Positions 28,805 to 38,859 of a stretch of DNA of 64,000 nucleotides are shown one piece after another. Position numbers and translations under genes: made by a program. This DNA comes from Pseudomonas xantholysinigenes (GTDB lineage Bacteria; Pseudomonadota; Gammaproteobacteria; Pseudomonadales; Pseudomonadaceae). How positions within the stretch are numbered: the stretch's first letter is position 1; the number at the start of each line of letters is the position of its first letter. The DNA lies in contig NZ_CP077095.1 in the NCBI RefSeq assembly GCF_014268885.2, forward strand, positions 5,455,001 to 5,519,000, in the 5' to 3' direction. The notes under the pieces are model-generated. The model worked only from the letters and a program-made list of their open reading frames with translations, made no database searches and had not been told where the DNA came from.

Positions 28805-28814
28805 AACAACAACA
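28805..28814 (+). promoter_or_regulatory. Hfq/Crc target (catabolite activity) motif at the cupin ribosome binding site
   Basis: AACAACAACA fits the AAnAAnAA motif bound by Hfq with Crc to block translation in Pseudomonas. It lies immediately before the Shine-Dalgarno AGGG (28813-28817 region) and 12 bases before the ATG, the usual place for such sites. The motif is seen; that Hfq/Crc acts on it is inference from the family. Confidence 0.6.
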
Positions 28815-28825
28815 GGGTAATCACC

Positions 28826-29185
28826 ATGAGCATCGCCAGTATCGTCGACTTTGCCCAGGTTCTCACCGAGGCCGAACGCTACCGCCCCGCGGCGGAGAAA
28901 ATCCTCAAGGGCGAGCCTGACCAGGCTGTCTATAACCATTACGCCAGCCCATGCGGACAGTTCGCCGCCGGCGTCTGGGAAGGTGAAGTGGGGCAGTGGA
29001 CGGTGAGCTACACCGAGCACGAGTATTGCGAGATCGTCCAGGGCGTGTCGGTGCTGCGTGACCAGGACGGCAATGCCAAGACCCTGCGCACCGGCGATCG
29101 CTTCGTCATCCCGGCGGGCTTCAAGGGCACCTGGGAGGTGCTGGAGCCGTGCCGCAAGATCTACGTGCTGTTCGAACAGAAGTAA
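28826..29185 (+). CDS. Small cupin-domain protein next to kauB
   Basis: A 119-residue single-domain cupin of the AraC-type/DUF861 (EutQ-like) group. 'VSYTEHEYCEIVQGVSVLRD' and 'GDRFVIPAGFKGTWEVLEP' form the two conserved cupin motifs near residues 60 and 93. Cupins of this group are often enzymes or sensors in amine catabolism, but no reaction is known. ATG 28826 is supported by AGGG upstream. It is divergent from kauB, so probably shares regulation with polyamine catabolism, and carries a Crc-type motif in its leader. Confidence 0.75.
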   Translation: MSIASIVDFAQVLTEAERYRPAAEKILKGEPDQAVYNHYASPCGQFAAGVWEGEVGQWTVSYTEHEYCEIVQGVSVLRDQDGNAKTLRTGDRFVIPAGFKGTWEVLEPCRKIYVLFEQK

Positions 29186-29204
29186 GCACCAGATCCATCG
29201 CGTC

Positions 29205-29230
29205 CCTGTGGGAGCGGGCTTACCCGCGAA
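29205..29230. repeat. Single REP (family B)
   Basis: One copy, core TGTGGGAGCGGGCTTACCCG, lies 20 bases after the cupin stop and before the rpmG terminator. There is no partner. Confidence 0.85.
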
Positions 29231-29260
29231 GCAGCTGAAAAAGATGTTCCTGCAGGCATA

Positions 29261-29294
29261 AAAAAACCCGCCACCTTTCGGTTGCGGGTTTTTT
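29261..29294. terminator. Bidirectional terminator between the cupin gene and rpmG
   Basis: AAAAAACCCGC (29261-29271) pairs with GCGGGTTTTTT (29284-29294) around a 12-base loop. The T-run on either strand makes it a likely terminator for both convergent genes. Confidence 0.88.
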
Positions 29295-29309
29295 CAGGTT
29301 GCCGATCAA

Positions 29310-29465
29310 TTACTTGATCTTGGCTTCCTTGTACACCACGTGCTTGCGGACGACCGGATCGTATTTCTTGATCTCGATCTTGTCCGGAGTGGTGCGCTTG
29401 TTCTTGTCGGTGGTGTAGAAGTGGCCGGTACCGGCACTCGAAACCAGACGGATCAATTCACGCAT
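29310..29465 (-). CDS. rpmG: 50S ribosomal protein L33 (RpmG)
   Basis: A 51-residue ribosomal protein. The translated start [19 protein letters not shown] and the end '[17 protein letters not shown]' are characteristic of L33. This variant lacks the two CxxC pairs of zinc-binding L33, so it is the C-minus form. It is 10 bases downstream of rpmB in the same direction, forming the usual rpmB-rpmG operon, and is followed by a strong terminator. Confidence 0.96.
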   Translation of the reverse strand: MRELIRLVSSAGTGHFYTTDKNKRTTPDKIEIKKYDPVVRKHVVYKEAKIK

Positions 29466-29475
29466 GACGTTCTCC

Positions 29476-29712
29476 TTAGAACTTTTCGCCGCGAGCGCGC
29501 AGCTCGGCCAGCACTACGTCGATACCACGCTTGTCAATGACGCGCATGCCTTTGGCGGATACGCGCAGACGCACGAAACGCTTCTCGGACTCAACCCAGA
29601 AACGGTGGTGCTGCAGGTTCGGCAGGAAACGACGACGGGTTTTGTTGTTTGCGTGGGAAATGTTGTTCCCGGTTACTGGACCCTTACCAGTAACTTGACA
29701 GACTCTCGACAT
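29476..29712 (-). CDS. rpmB: 50S ribosomal protein L28 (RpmB)
   Basis: A 78-residue ribosomal protein, the standard length. It begins [20 protein letters not shown] and contains '[20 protein letters not shown]', both diagnostic of L28. It is transcribed with rpmG, probably from a promoter about 150 bases upstream. The Cys5 near the N-terminus is normal for the family. No anomaly is seen. Confidence 0.97.
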   Translation of the reverse strand: MSRVCQVTGKGPVTGNNISHANNKTRRRFLPNLQHHRFWVESEKRFVRLRVSAKGMRVIDKRGIDVVLAELRARGEKF

Positions 29713-30075
29713 GACTCAGCCCTCTAAAACCACATGCCCAACCCGGCATGGGTTGGCCGCTTAATCTCTCAGTCTTTGGCGCCAGGCGCCGTGATTCTGG
29801 AGGTCTTATCGACCGGATCCGCTGATGCGACAGGCCGAGCCCCTAGAAAAGAGCGCTGCTTTATACCAGAAAGACTACGCCGCAACAACAGAAGATGAGC
29901 ATCCATGTGCTGCAAATCGCGCGCGAGCAGCATAGCGACTCGCCCGCCGCACTGTCGACCACTCGTCGCCAGCCCATGGAAAAAGAAGGTGGTCATTTAC
30001 GAAAACGCACACTAGGGTAGGACGATTTCCAGACTGCACCGGCAGATGGGCCATCTGACCAGCCAAGGAGCCACC
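29713..30075. other. 363-base non-coding region between rpmB and the peptide-binding protein gene
   Basis: No gene is visible. The left half should be the rpmB leader, including a GGCGCC-AGG-CGCC hairpin near 29780-29792 and the promoter described separately. The right half precedes the divergent substrate-binding protein gene and contains no promoter that I can defend. Confidence 0.5.
29860..29888 (-). promoter_or_regulatory. Candidate promoter of rpmB-rpmG
   Basis: On the minus strand TTGTTG (29888-29883) is followed after exactly 17 bases by TATAAA (29865-29860). The -10 box is strong and the -35 modest. It would give an untranslated leader of roughly 140 bases. Confidence 0.45.
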
Positions 30076-31665
30076 ATGCGTGCTGCCGCCCTTTCCCTAT
30101 TCTTCACCGCGCTGTGCGCCGCTGGCCTGGTCCAGTCCGCGCCGTTGGCGGTGTGCACCGAGGCCAGCCCCGAAGGCTTTGACGTGGTGCAGTACAACTC
30201 GCTGACCACGACCAACGCCTCGGCCGACGTGCTGATGAACCGCCTGGTCGAATTCGACGCGCAGCAGGGCAAGGTCGTGCCGAGCCTTGCCAAGAGCTGG
30301 ACCGTCTCGCCCGACGGCCTGATCTACGACTTCACCCTGCGGCCGGACGTTAAATTCCACACCACGGCGTACTTCAAGCCGACCCGCGAACTGGACGCCG
30401 ACGACGTGCTGTTCAGCTTCCAGCGCATGCTCTACCCGGCCCACGCCTGGCACAAGACCGCCGCGGGCGGCTATCCACACGCCCAGTCGCTGCAACTGGG
30501 CAGCCTGATCAAGGCCATCGATGCGCCGAACCCGCACACCGTGCGTTTCACCTTGACCCACGCCGACGCCACCTTCCTGGCGACCCTGAGCATGGGCTTC
30601 GCCTCGATCTATTCCGCCGAGTACGCCGACAAGCTGCTCAAGGCCGGCACCCCGGAAAAACTCAACAGCCAGCCGATCGGCACCGGGCCATTCCTGTTCC
30701 AGCGCTTCCAGAAGGACGCCGTGGTGCGCTACCGCGCCAACCCCGACTACTTCGCCGGCAAACCGTCCATCGACCCGCTGGTCTTCGCCATCACCCCGGA
30801 TGCCAACGTGCGCCTGCAGAAACTCAAGCGCGACGAATGCCAGGTGGCGCTGTCGCCCAAGCCTCTGGATATCGCCGAGGCCGGCAAGGACGGCAACCTC
30901 AAGGTCGCCACCACCCCGGCCTTCATGACCGCCTTCGTCGCCATCAACAGCCAGCACCCACCGCTGGACAAGCCTGAAGTCCGCCAGGCGATCAACCTCG
31001 CCTTCGACAAGCAGGCCTACCTCAAGGCCGTGTTCGAAGACACCGCCATCGCCGCCAACGGCCCCTACCCGCCCAATACCTGGAGCTACGCCAAAGACCT
31101 GCCCGGCTACACCCAGGACCACAAAAAGGCCAAGGCGCTGCTGGCCAAGGCTGGCTTGGCCCAAGGCTTCGAGACCACCATCTGGACCCGTCCGTCGGGC
31201 AGTCTGCTCAACCCCAACCCCAGCCTCGGTGCGCAGATGCTCCAGGCCGACCTCGCCAAGGTCGGCATCAAGGCCGAGATCCGCACCATCGAGTGGGGCG
31301 AGCTGATTCGCCGCGCCAAAGCCGGCGAACACGATTTGCTGTTCATGGGCTGGGCTGGTGATAACGGTGACCCGGACAACTTCCTCAGCCCGCAGTTTTC
31401 CTGCGCGGCGGTGAAGTCGGGGACCAACTTTGCACGGTTCTGCGACAACCGCCTCGACCAGTTGATCAACGCTGGGCGCACCACCAACGACCAGAGCGTG
31501 CGCAGCCGGCTGTACCAGCAGGCGCAGACGCTGATCCAGCAGCAGGCACTGTGGCTGCCGCTGGCGCACCCGACAGCGGCGGCGTTGCTGCGCCAAGGGG
31601 TCGAGGGCTACCAGGTGAGTCCGTTCGGCCGACAGGATTTCAGCAAGGTGTCCGTCAGCCGTTGA
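30076..31665 (+). CDS. Periplasmic peptide-binding protein (DppA/SBP family 5)
   Basis: A 529-residue extracellular solute-binding protein of family 5, for di- or oligopeptide ABC import. The signal peptide is residues 1-21 ('AALSLFFTALCAAGLVQSA'). The family signature lies near residue 70 ('VPSLAKSWTVSPDGLIYDF'), and 'RQAINLAFDKQAYL' and 'MGWAGDNGDPDNFLSPQFSC' are typical of DppA. ATG 30076 has AAGGAG seven bases upstream. No permease or ATPase genes are adjacent, so it is an orphan binding protein that must use a transporter encoded elsewhere. Confidence 0.87.
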   Translation: MRAAALSLFFTALCAAGLVQSAPLAVCTEASPEGFDVVQYNSLTTTNASADVLMNRLVEFDAQQGKVVPSLAKSWTVSPDGLIYDFTLRPDVKFHTTAYFKPTRELDADDVLFSFQRMLYPAHAWHKTAAGGYPHAQSLQLGSLIKAIDAPNPHTVRFTLTHADATFLATLSMGFASIYSAEYADKLLKAGTPEKLNSQPIGTGPFLFQRFQKDAVVRYRANPDYFAGKPSIDPLVFAITPDANVRLQKLKRDECQVALSPKPLDIAEAGKDGNLKVATTPAFMTAFVAINSQHPPLDKPEVRQAINLAFDKQAYLKAVFEDTAIAANGPYPPNTWSYAKDLPGYTQDHKKAKALLAKAGLAQGFETTIWTRPSGSLLNPNPSLGAQMLQADLAKVGIKAEIRTIEWGELIRRAKAGEHDLLFMGWAGDNGDPDNFLSPQFSCAAVKSGTNFARFCDNRLDQLINAGRTTNDQSVRSRLYQQAQTLIQQQALWLPLAHPTAAALLRQGVEGYQVSPFGRQDFSKVSVSR

Positions 31666-31677
31666 CGTATGTGCAAC

Positions 31678-31767
31678 CTGCACCGGCCTCTTCGCGGGTA
31701 AACCCGCTCCCACAGGATTTGCGCGTAACCTGTGGGAGCGGGTTTACCCGCGAAGAGGCCGGTGCAG
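31678..31767. repeat. REP pair (family B), longest perfect palindrome in the window
   Basis: Two copies (31681-31716 and 31729-31764) form a perfect 36-base inverted repeat, extended by three further bases on each side. It lies between the convergent binding-protein and radC genes. Confidence 0.92.
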
Positions 31768-31778
31768 CTTGCCCAAGA

Positions 31779-32459
31779 CTAACCCACCAACCACCCATGT
31801 TCGAGCATCGACAACGGCTCGCCATCCCCCACGATGACATGGTCCATCACCCGTACATCGATCAACGCCAGCGAGCGCTTGAGCATCAGTGTCAGATGCA
31901 CATCATCCTGACTCGGCTCGCAATTGCCCGACGGGTGGTTGTGACAGAGGATCAGGGCCGCAGCGTTATGCAGTAATGACCGACGCACCACTTCGCGGGG
32001 ATAGATGCTCGCGCGGTCTATGGTGCCGCGGAAGAGGATTTCAAACGCCAATGGCCGATGCTTGGTATCGAGGAACAGGCAGCCAAACACTTCACTGGGC
32101 TCGTGGCGCAGCATGGACTTGAGGTAACGCCGCACCGAAGCCGGGTTCTCCAGGGCCGGCGCGCGCTCGATGTGTTCGTTCAGATAACGCCTGCCGATCT
32201 CCAGCAAGGCCTGCAACTGGGCGTATTTCACCGGTCCCACGCCGGGTTCGCCAAGGGCCGTGGCACGATCCGCCTCAAGGAACTGCCTGAGCCCTCCAAA
32301 CTTCACCAACAGACCACGCGCCAGGTCCAGCACATTGCGCCCGGCAACGCCCGAGCCCAGCAGCACGGCGAGCAATTCCGCATCCGAAAGCATTGCCGCC
32401 CCGCGCTGCAACAGCTTCTCCCTGGGCCGCTCTTCAACTGGCCACTCCCTGATGTTCAT
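31779..32459 (-). CDS. radC: RadC-family protein (JAMM/MPN domain)
   Basis: A 226-residue RadC protein. Residues 20-95 hold a helix-hairpin-helix domain ('[20 protein letters not shown]'). The C-terminal MPN domain has the metal-binding JAMM motif '[16 protein letters not shown]' (His-x-His and Asp). Despite the name, a DNA repair role is disputed, and the biochemical activity is unknown. The gene is divergent from coaBC across 127 bases, a position conserved in Pseudomonas. Confidence 0.93.
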   Translation of the reverse strand: MNIREWPVEERPREKLLQRGAAMLSDAELLAVLLGSGVAGRNVLDLARGLLVKFGGLRQFLEADRATALGEPGVGPVKYAQLQALLEIGRRYLNEHIERAPALENPASVRRYLKSMLRHEPSEVFGCLFLDTKHRPLAFEILFRGTIDRASIYPREVVRRSLLHNAAALILCHNHPSGNCEPSQDDVHLTLMLKRSLALIDVRVMDHVIVGDGEPLSMLEHGWLVG

Positions 32460-32586
32460 CCCCCCTCCTCGCCTGCCACTACGGCCCTTTTGGACGCTGT
32501 GTTAATCTAGTTCGCTTCGAAAATGCGACGATCTGCCGCAGGCAGTTGTCGTCGCCACCCGCTTTCACTGGAATAAGGCAAGGCCT

Positions 32587-33798
32587 ATGCAGCGGTTGTA
32601 TCGCAAGCGTATCGTTCTCGGCGTCGGTGGCGGCATCGCCGCCTACAAGAGCGCCGAGCTGATTCGCCGACTCCTGGAACATGGCGCGCAGGTGCGCGTG
32701 GTCATGACCCGGGGTGGCGCCGAATTCATCACCCCGCTCACGCTGCAGGCGCTGTCCGGCCACCCGGTGCACATGGACCTGCTCGACCCCGCCGCCGAGG
32801 CCGCCATGGGCCATATCGAGCTGGCCAAATGGGCCGACCTGGTGCTGATCGCCCCGGCCACCGCCGACCTGATGGCGCGTCTGGCCCAAGGCATGGCCGA
32901 CGACCTGCTGACCACCCTGGTGCTGGCCACCGACGCCAGCGTGGCCGTCGCCCCGGCGATGAACCAGGCCATGTGGCGCGACCCGGCGACCCAGGACAAC
33001 CTCGAACTGCTCAAGCGCCGTGGCATCCAGGTGTTCGGCCCGGCCTCCGGCAGCCAGGCCTGCGGCGACGTCGGCCTGGGCCGCATGCTCGAAGCCACGG
33101 ACCTGGCCTGGTGCGCCGCCGAAAGTTTCAAACGCCAAGCCCTGACCGGCAAGCACGTGCTGATCACCGCGGGCCCGACCCAAGAGAACATCGACCCGGT
33201 GCGCTACATCACCAACCATAGTTCAGGGAAGATGGGCTTCGCCCTGGCCGAAGCGGCCGCCGAAGCCGGGGCTCGGGTGACCCTGGTCACCGGCCCGGTG
33301 CACCTGCAGACACCCGATCGGGTCAGCCGCATCGACGTGGTCAGCGCGCGGGACATGCTCGCGGCCTGTGAGGCGGCCATGCCCTGCGACCTGTTCATCG
33401 CCTCGGCAGCGGTCGCGGACTACCGCCCGGAAGTCGTCGCCCCACAGAAGCTCAAGAAAGATCCCACCACCGGCGACGGCATGCTGCTGCAGATGGTGCG
33501 CAATCCCGATATCCTTGCGACCATTGCCGGCCGTGCCGATCGTCCGTTCAGCGTCGGTTTCGCCGCCGAGACCGAGCACCTGCTCGACTACGCCACGCGC
33601 AAGCTCAAGGACAAGAACCTCGACCTGATCGTCGCCAATGATGTGGCCAACCCCAGCATCGGCTTCAACAGCGAGGAAAACGCCCTGACCGTGATCGACC
33701 GCCAGCAGCACCAGACCCTCTTCGCGCAGACCAGCAAGGGCAAGATCGCCCGCCAGCTGGTTGCCTTCATCGCCGAACGGCTCAACCAGGTTCAATAA
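32587..33798 (+). CDS. coaBC: Bifunctional CoaBC (phosphopantothenoylcysteine decarboxylase/synthetase)
   Basis: A 403-residue fusion acting in coenzyme A synthesis. Residues 1-190 form the flavin-dependent decarboxylase (CoaC), with '[20 protein letters not shown]' at the N-terminus and the conserved cysteine segment '[12 protein letters not shown]'. Residues 190-403 form the CTP-dependent synthetase (CoaB), with '[20 protein letters not shown]' and '[11 protein letters not shown]'. The next gene, dut, starts five bases after the stop, so the pair is co-transcribed. Confidence 0.96.
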   Translation: MQRLYRKRIVLGVGGGIAAYKSAELIRRLLEHGAQVRVVMTRGGAEFITPLTLQALSGHPVHMDLLDPAAEAAMGHIELAKWADLVLIAPATADLMARLAQGMADDLLTTLVLATDASVAVAPAMNQAMWRDPATQDNLELLKRRGIQVFGPASGSQACGDVGLGRMLEATDLAWCAAESFKRQALTGKHVLITAGPTQENIDPVRYITNHSSGKMGFALAEAAAEAGARVTLVTGPVHLQTPDRVSRIDVVSARDMLAACEAAMPCDLFIASAAVADYRPEVVAPQKLKKDPTTGDGMLLQMVRNPDILATIAGRADRPFSVGFAAETEHLLDYATRKLKDKNLDLIVANDVANPSIGFNSEENALTVIDRQQHQTLFAQTSKGKIARQLVAFIAERLNQVQ

Positions 33799-33803
33799 GT
33801 TAC

Positions 33804-34259
33804 ATGCACGCTCTTCAAGCCAAGATCCTCGACCCTCGCCTGGGCAACGAATTCCCCCTGCCACAGTACGCCACCCCGGGCTCCGCGGGCCTCGACCTGC
33901 GCGCCCTGCTCCAGCAGGACACCGTCCTCGAGCCGGGCCAGACCCTGCTGATCCCCACCGGCCTGTCGGTGTACATCGGCGACCCGGGCCTGGCGGCCAT
34001 GATCCTGCCACGCTCGGGCCTGGGCCATAAGCACGGCATCGTGCTGGGCAACCTGGTCGGCCTGATCGACTCGGACTACCAGGGCGAACTGATGGTGTCC
34101 TGCTGGAACCGTGGCAACACCCCCTTCACCATCACCGTCGGCGAGCGCATCGCCCAGTTGATCCTGGTGCCGGTGGTACAGGCGCACTTCGATATCGTCG
34201 AGCAGTTCGACGAGACCCAGCGCGGTACTGGCGGTTTCGGCCACTCCGGCACCCGCTGA
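33804..34259 (+). CDS. dut: dUTP pyrophosphatase Dut
   Basis: A 151-residue trimeric dUTPase that removes dUTP and supplies dUMP. The five motifs are present: '[13 protein letters not shown]' (motif 1), '[13 protein letters not shown]' (2), '[13 protein letters not shown]' (3), '[12 protein letters not shown]' (4) and '[12 protein letters not shown]' at the C-terminus (5). It is tightly coupled to coaBC upstream. algC follows after 110 bases. Confidence 0.97.
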   Translation: MHALQAKILDPRLGNEFPLPQYATPGSAGLDLRALLQQDTVLEPGQTLLIPTGLSVYIGDPGLAAMILPRSGLGHKHGIVLGNLVGLIDSDYQGELMVSCWNRGNTPFTITVGERIAQLILVPVVQAHFDIVEQFDETQRGTGGFGHSGTR

Positions 34260-34369
34260 GCCGACAACAGACCGTTCGGGCCATGGATGGCGAACTCTCT
34301 GGTGAAACCACCGTCCAAGCGTTCAGTTTGCGCCTGCCCAGAAGCCTTTGACTTATGGAGTCCCCAGAG

Positions 34370-35767
34370 ATGAACGACATGGCCCAGCTGGTCCCCGCAC
34401 TGCCCGACAGCATCTTCCGCGCCTATGACATCCGCGGCGTGGTCGGCAAGACCCTGCATGCCGAGACCGCCTACTGGATCGGCCGCGCCATTGGCGCCCA
34501 GACCCTCGCCCAGGGCGAACCACAGATTTCGGTCGGCCGTGATGGCCGCCTGTCCGGCCCGATGCTGGTCGAGCAACTGATCAAGGGCCTGGCCGACGCC
34601 GGTTGCCAGGTCAGCGATGTCGGCCTGGTGCCGACCCCGGCGCTGTACTACGCCGCCAACGTGCTGGCCGGCAAGTCGGGGGTGATGCTCACTGGCAGCC
34701 ACAACCCGTCGGACTACAACGGCTTCAAGATCGTCATCGCCGGCGACACCCTGGCCAACGAACAGATCCAGGCCCTGCTGACGCGCCTGAAGACCAACGA
34801 CCTGACTCGCGGCGAAGGCCGTGTGCGGAAGGTCGAGATCCTCGACCGTTACTTCCAGCAGATCACCGCCGACGTGAAGCTGGCCAAGCGCCTGAAGGTG
34901 GTGGTCGACTGCGGCAACGGCGCCGCCGGCGTGGTCGCCCCGCAACTGATCGAGGCCCTGGGCTGCGACGTCATCCCGCTGTTCTGCGAAGTCGACGGCA
35001 ACTTCCCCAATCATCACCCGGACCCAGGCAAGCCGGAAAACCTGGAAGACCTGATCGCCAAGGTCAAGGAAACCGGCGCTGACATCGGCCTGGCCTTCGA
35101 CGGCGACGGTGACCGCGTCGGCGTGGTGACCAACACCGGCAGCATCGTCTACCCCGATCGCCTGCTGATGCTGTTCGCCCAGGATGTACTGTCGCGCAAC
35201 CCGGGCGCCGAGATCATCTTCGACGTCAAGTGCACCCGCCGCCTGACCCCGCTGATCGAACAGCACGGCGGCCGCGCGCTAATGTGGAAGACCGGCCACT
35301 CGTTGATCAAGAAGAAGATGAAGCAGACCGGCTCGCTGCTGGCCGGCGAAATGAGCGGGCACATCTTCATCAAGGAGCGCTGGTACGGTTTCGACGACGG
35401 CATCTACAGCGCCGCGCGCCTGCTGGAAATCCTCAGCAAGGCCGGGCAGAGCGCCGAAGAGCTGTTCGCCGCGTTCCCGAACGATATTTCCACGCCGGAA
35501 ATCAACATTGATGTGACCGACGAGGGTAAATTCAGCATCATTGATGCACTGCAACGCGACGCCGACTGGGGCGCGGCCAACCTGACCACCATCGACGGTG
35601 TGCGGGTCGACTATCCCCACGGCTGGGGCCTGGTTCGCGCCTCCAACACCACGCCGGTGCTGGTGCTGCGCTTCGAGGCCGACAGCGCGGCAGAACTCGA
35701 CCGAATCAAGGCTGTATTCCGCACGCAGTTGCTGCGCGTCCAACCGGGCCTACAACTGCCGTTCTGA
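34370..35767 (+). CDS. algC: Phosphomannomutase/phosphoglucomutase AlgC
   Basis: A 465-residue alpha-D-phosphohexomutase supplying mannose-1-P and glucose-1-P for alginate, LPS and other polysaccharides. The phosphoserine is Ser110 ('MLTGSHNPSDYNG'). The metal loop 'AFDGDGDRVGVV' lies near residue 243, and the sugar-binding loop 'GEMSGHIFI' near 325. ATG 34370 (MNDMAQLVP) has GGAG about nine bases upstream. The in-frame ATG at 34355 has no site. The length matches the short P. aeruginosa type, without an N-terminal membrane extension. Confidence 0.95.
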   Translation: MNDMAQLVPALPDSIFRAYDIRGVVGKTLHAETAYWIGRAIGAQTLAQGEPQISVGRDGRLSGPMLVEQLIKGLADAGCQVSDVGLVPTPALYYAANVLAGKSGVMLTGSHNPSDYNGFKIVIAGDTLANEQIQALLTRLKTNDLTRGEGRVRKVEILDRYFQQITADVKLAKRLKVVVDCGNGAAGVVAPQLIEALGCDVIPLFCEVDGNFPNHHPDPGKPENLEDLIAKVKETGADIGLAFDGDGDRVGVVTNTGSIVYPDRLLMLFAQDVLSRNPGAEIIFDVKCTRRLTPLIEQHGGRALMWKTGHSLIKKKMKQTGSLLAGEMSGHIFIKERWYGFDDGIYSAARLLEILSKAGQSAEELFAAFPNDISTPEINIDVTDEGKFSIIDALQRDADWGAANLTTIDGVRVDYPHGWGLVRASNTTPVLVLRFEADSAAELDRIKAVFRTQLLRVQPGLQLPF

Positions 35768-36703
<936 letters not shown>

Positions 36704-36720
36704 TTCAGCCGGCCCGGCAA

Positions 36721-36809
36721 CCGTAGGAGCCAGCTCGCTGGCGAAACACGCACCGCAGTGCATGGCACCGGCTTCGCCGGTGTTCGCCGGCAAGGCCGGC
36801 TCCTACGGG
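36721..36809. repeat. REP-like pair (family C) after argB
   Basis: Imperfect inverted copies at 36721-36746 and 36784-36809 carry the core CGTAGGAGCCRGC. Between them is a second hairpin CACCGG-CTTCG-CCGGTG (36766-36782 region). This family is distinct from families A and B. Confidence 0.8.
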
Positions 36810-36951
36810 ACCTTGCCTCAACACACGCAAACAGATGGCTCAAGGCCATCAATCTTCATCTTTGGCCATCAAGTATCCCGGTAAACTGCCGACACAACGT
36901 GTCAGCATGCACACTCGTTGCAAATAGTTTTTATTTACCTGGAGAACACGC

Positions 36952-37632
36952 GTGAAATACGCATCACAAGGACTCGTGCTGGCAGCCGCCCTGGCTGTCG
37001 GGTCCATCGCCGGCTGTGCCACCGAAACCTCCACCGCTGTTGCCGTGCAACAGGTCGAAAGCGTCAACCGCCCCTACAGCGGCGTGCGCACCCCCATTGC
37101 CGTGGGCAAGTTCGACAACCGCTCCAGCTACATGCGCGGCATTTTCTCCGACGGCGTCGACCGCCTCGGCGGCCAGGCCAAGACCATCCTGATCACCCAC
37201 CTGCAGCAGACCAACCGTTTCAACGTGCTGGACCGCGACAACATGGGCGAAATCCAGCAGGAAGCCGCGATCAAAGGCCAGGCCCAGCGCCTGAAAGGCG
37301 CGGACTTCGTGGTCACCGGTGACGTCACCGAGTTTGGTCGCAAGGAAGTCGGCGATCACCAGTTGTTCGGCATCCTCGGCCGCGGCAAGACCCAGATCGC
37401 CTACGCCAAGGTAGCGCTGAACATCGTCAACATCAGCACCTCCGAAGTGGTGTACTCCAGCCAGGGCGCGGGTGAATACGCCCTGTCCAACCGCGAAGTC
37501 ATCGGCTTCGGCGGTACCGCCAGCTACGACTCCACCCTCAACGGCAAAGTCCTCGACCTGGCCATGCGCGAAGCAGTGAACAAGCTGGTCGGCGCCGTCG
37601 AAAGCGGCCAGTGGAAGCCACAGGCCCAGTAA
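36952..37632 (+). CDS. CsgG-family outer-membrane lipoprotein
   Basis: A 226-residue lipoprotein of the CsgG/HfaB family, with lipobox 'GSIAGCATE' at residues 15-23. 'PIAVGKFDNRSSYMRGIFSD' and 'LLITHLQQTNRFNVLDRDN'-type segments, and 'DFVVTGDVTEFG', match the CsgG fold. It starts at GTG 36952 with GGAGAA upstream. It leads a three-gene lipoprotein operon with a DUF4810 and a DUF799 protein. It lacks curli genes nearby, so is probably not a curli secretion channel. Function unknown. Confidence 0.82.
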   Translation: MKYASQGLVLAAALAVGSIAGCATETSTAVAVQQVESVNRPYSGVRTPIAVGKFDNRSSYMRGIFSDGVDRLGGQAKTILITHLQQTNRFNVLDRDNMGEIQQEAAIKGQAQRLKGADFVVTGDVTEFGRKEVGDHQLFGILGRGKTQIAYAKVALNIVNISTSEVVYSSQGAGEYALSNREVIGFGGTASYDSTLNGKVLDLAMREAVNKLVGAVESGQWKPQAQ

Positions 37633-37659
37633 CCCGAACAACCCAAGGAAGACCGTTCG

Positions 37660-38028
37660 ATGAACATCACCTCCCCGGCCCTGCGCACTGTCGCGGGCCT
37701 GCTGCTGGGCGGCGCCCTGCTGTCCGGCTGCAACACCCCGAAGCCCCTGTACCAGTGGGAAAGCTACCAGCCGCAGGTCTACAGCTACCTCAAGGGCGAC
37801 TCCAAGGAAGAACAAGCAATCGCCCTGGAGCGCGACCTGGAAAAGATCAAGGCCAAGAACGGCGCCGTGCCGCCGGGCTACCACGCCCAGCTCGGCCTGC
37901 TCTATTCCAGCCTGGGCAAGGATGACCAGATGATCCAGCAGTTCCGCACCGAGAAGGCGCTGTTCCCCGAATCGGCCAAGTACATGGACTTCCTGATGAG
38001 CAACGCCAGCAAGGGGGCCAAGCAATGA
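37660..38028 (+). CDS. DUF4810 lipoprotein
   Basis: A 122-residue small lipoprotein with lipobox 'ALLSGCNTP' at residues about 19-27. The mature part begins 'KPLYQWESYQPQVYSYLKGD', the signature of DUF4810, followed by a short helical region ('LGLLYSSLGKDDQMIQQFRT') that resembles one tetratricopeptide hairpin. It lies 27 bases after the CsgG-like gene and overlaps the next gene by four bases. Function is unknown beyond a likely complex with its two neighbours. Confidence 0.82.
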   Translation: MNITSPALRTVAGLLLGGALLSGCNTPKPLYQWESYQPQVYSYLKGDSKEEQAIALERDLEKIKAKNGAVPPGYHAQLGLLYSSLGKDDQMIQQFRTEKALFPESAKYMDFLMSNASKGAKQ

Positions 38029-38684
38029 TCAAGCGTATTTCCCGTCTGATCGTCGGCGCCTGCGTGCTGGCCTTGTTCGCCGGCTGCGCCGAGCGCAAGA
38101 GCATCGACTATTCGGCCTACAAGCAGAGCCGTCCGAAGTCGATCCTGATCCTGCCGCCGCTGAACGAGTCGCCGGATGTGAAGGCCACCTACAGCATGCT
38201 GTCCCAGGCCACCTATCCGCTGGCCGAAGCCGGCTACTACGTGATGCCGGTGGCCCTGGTGGACGAGACCTTCCGCCAGAACGGCATGACCACCCCAGCC
38301 GACATCCACCAGTTGCCGACGGCCAAGCTGCAGGAGATCTTCGGCGCCGACGCCGGCCTGTACGTGACCGTCAGCGACTATGGCACCCGCTACATGGTCA
38401 TCAGCAGCGCGACCATCGTCACCGCCAACGCCAAACTGGTCGACCTGAAGACCGGCGCCACCTTGTGGACCGGCAGCGCCACCGCCTCCAGCGAGGAAGG
38501 CCGGCAGAACCAGGGCGGCTTGATCGGCATGCTGGTGGCAGCGGCCATCAACCAGGTCATCAGCAGCGTGCAGGACGATGCCGGTTACCCAATCGCCGGG
38601 ATCACCAGCGCCCGACTGTTGTCGCCGTACCCCAACGGCGGGATCCTGTACGGACCGCGCTCGCCAAAATACGGTACCGACTGA
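38025..38684 (+). CDS. DUF799 (GNA1162-type) lipoprotein
   Basis: A 219-residue lipoprotein of the DUF799 family, related to the meningococcal vaccine candidate GNA1162. The lipobox is 'LALFAGCAERK' at about residues 16-22. 'SRPKSILILPPLNESPDVKA' and 'LVDETFRQNGM' are family marks, and the fold is thought to resemble the CsgG N-terminal domain. It overlaps DUF4810 by four bases. The CsgG-DUF4810-DUF799 trio is conserved in proteobacteria, suggesting one envelope complex. Confidence 0.82.
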   Translation: MIKRISRLIVGACVLALFAGCAERKSIDYSAYKQSRPKSILILPPLNESPDVKATYSMLSQATYPLAEAGYYVMPVALVDETFRQNGMTTPADIHQLPTAKLQEIFGADAGLYVTVSDYGTRYMVISSATIVTANAKLVDLKTGATLWTGSATASSEEGRQNQGGLIGMLVAAAINQVISSVQDDAGYPIAGITSARLLSPYPNGGILYGPRSPKYGTD

Positions 38685-38691
38685 CCGATAA

Positions 38692-38750
38692 CCGTAGGAG
38701 CCAGCCTTACTGGCGAACCAGGCAACATTGTGAATGGCCGGCTCCTACAG
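38692..38750. repeat. REP-like pair (family C) after the lipoprotein operon
   Basis: The left copy (38692-38718, CCGTAGGAGCCAGCC) and the shorter right copy (38734-38750, ending GGCTCCTACAG) are inverted. The right copy is truncated relative to the one after argB. Confidence 0.75.
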
Positions 38751-38859
38751 CTCAGCGTCCGCTTTAGAAGCATCCCACAGTGATGTCGGATGGGTACTAC
38801 AACACCTACTTTCATCGCCTGATTAGCATGGACACTTCTCACCCCTAGGAGATCCAGCG

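Noticed and set aside
36952..38684. Curli (csg) secretion locus
   Set aside because: The first gene has a CsgG fold, but no csgA, B, E or F-type genes are adjacent, and the two partners are DUF4810 and DUF799.
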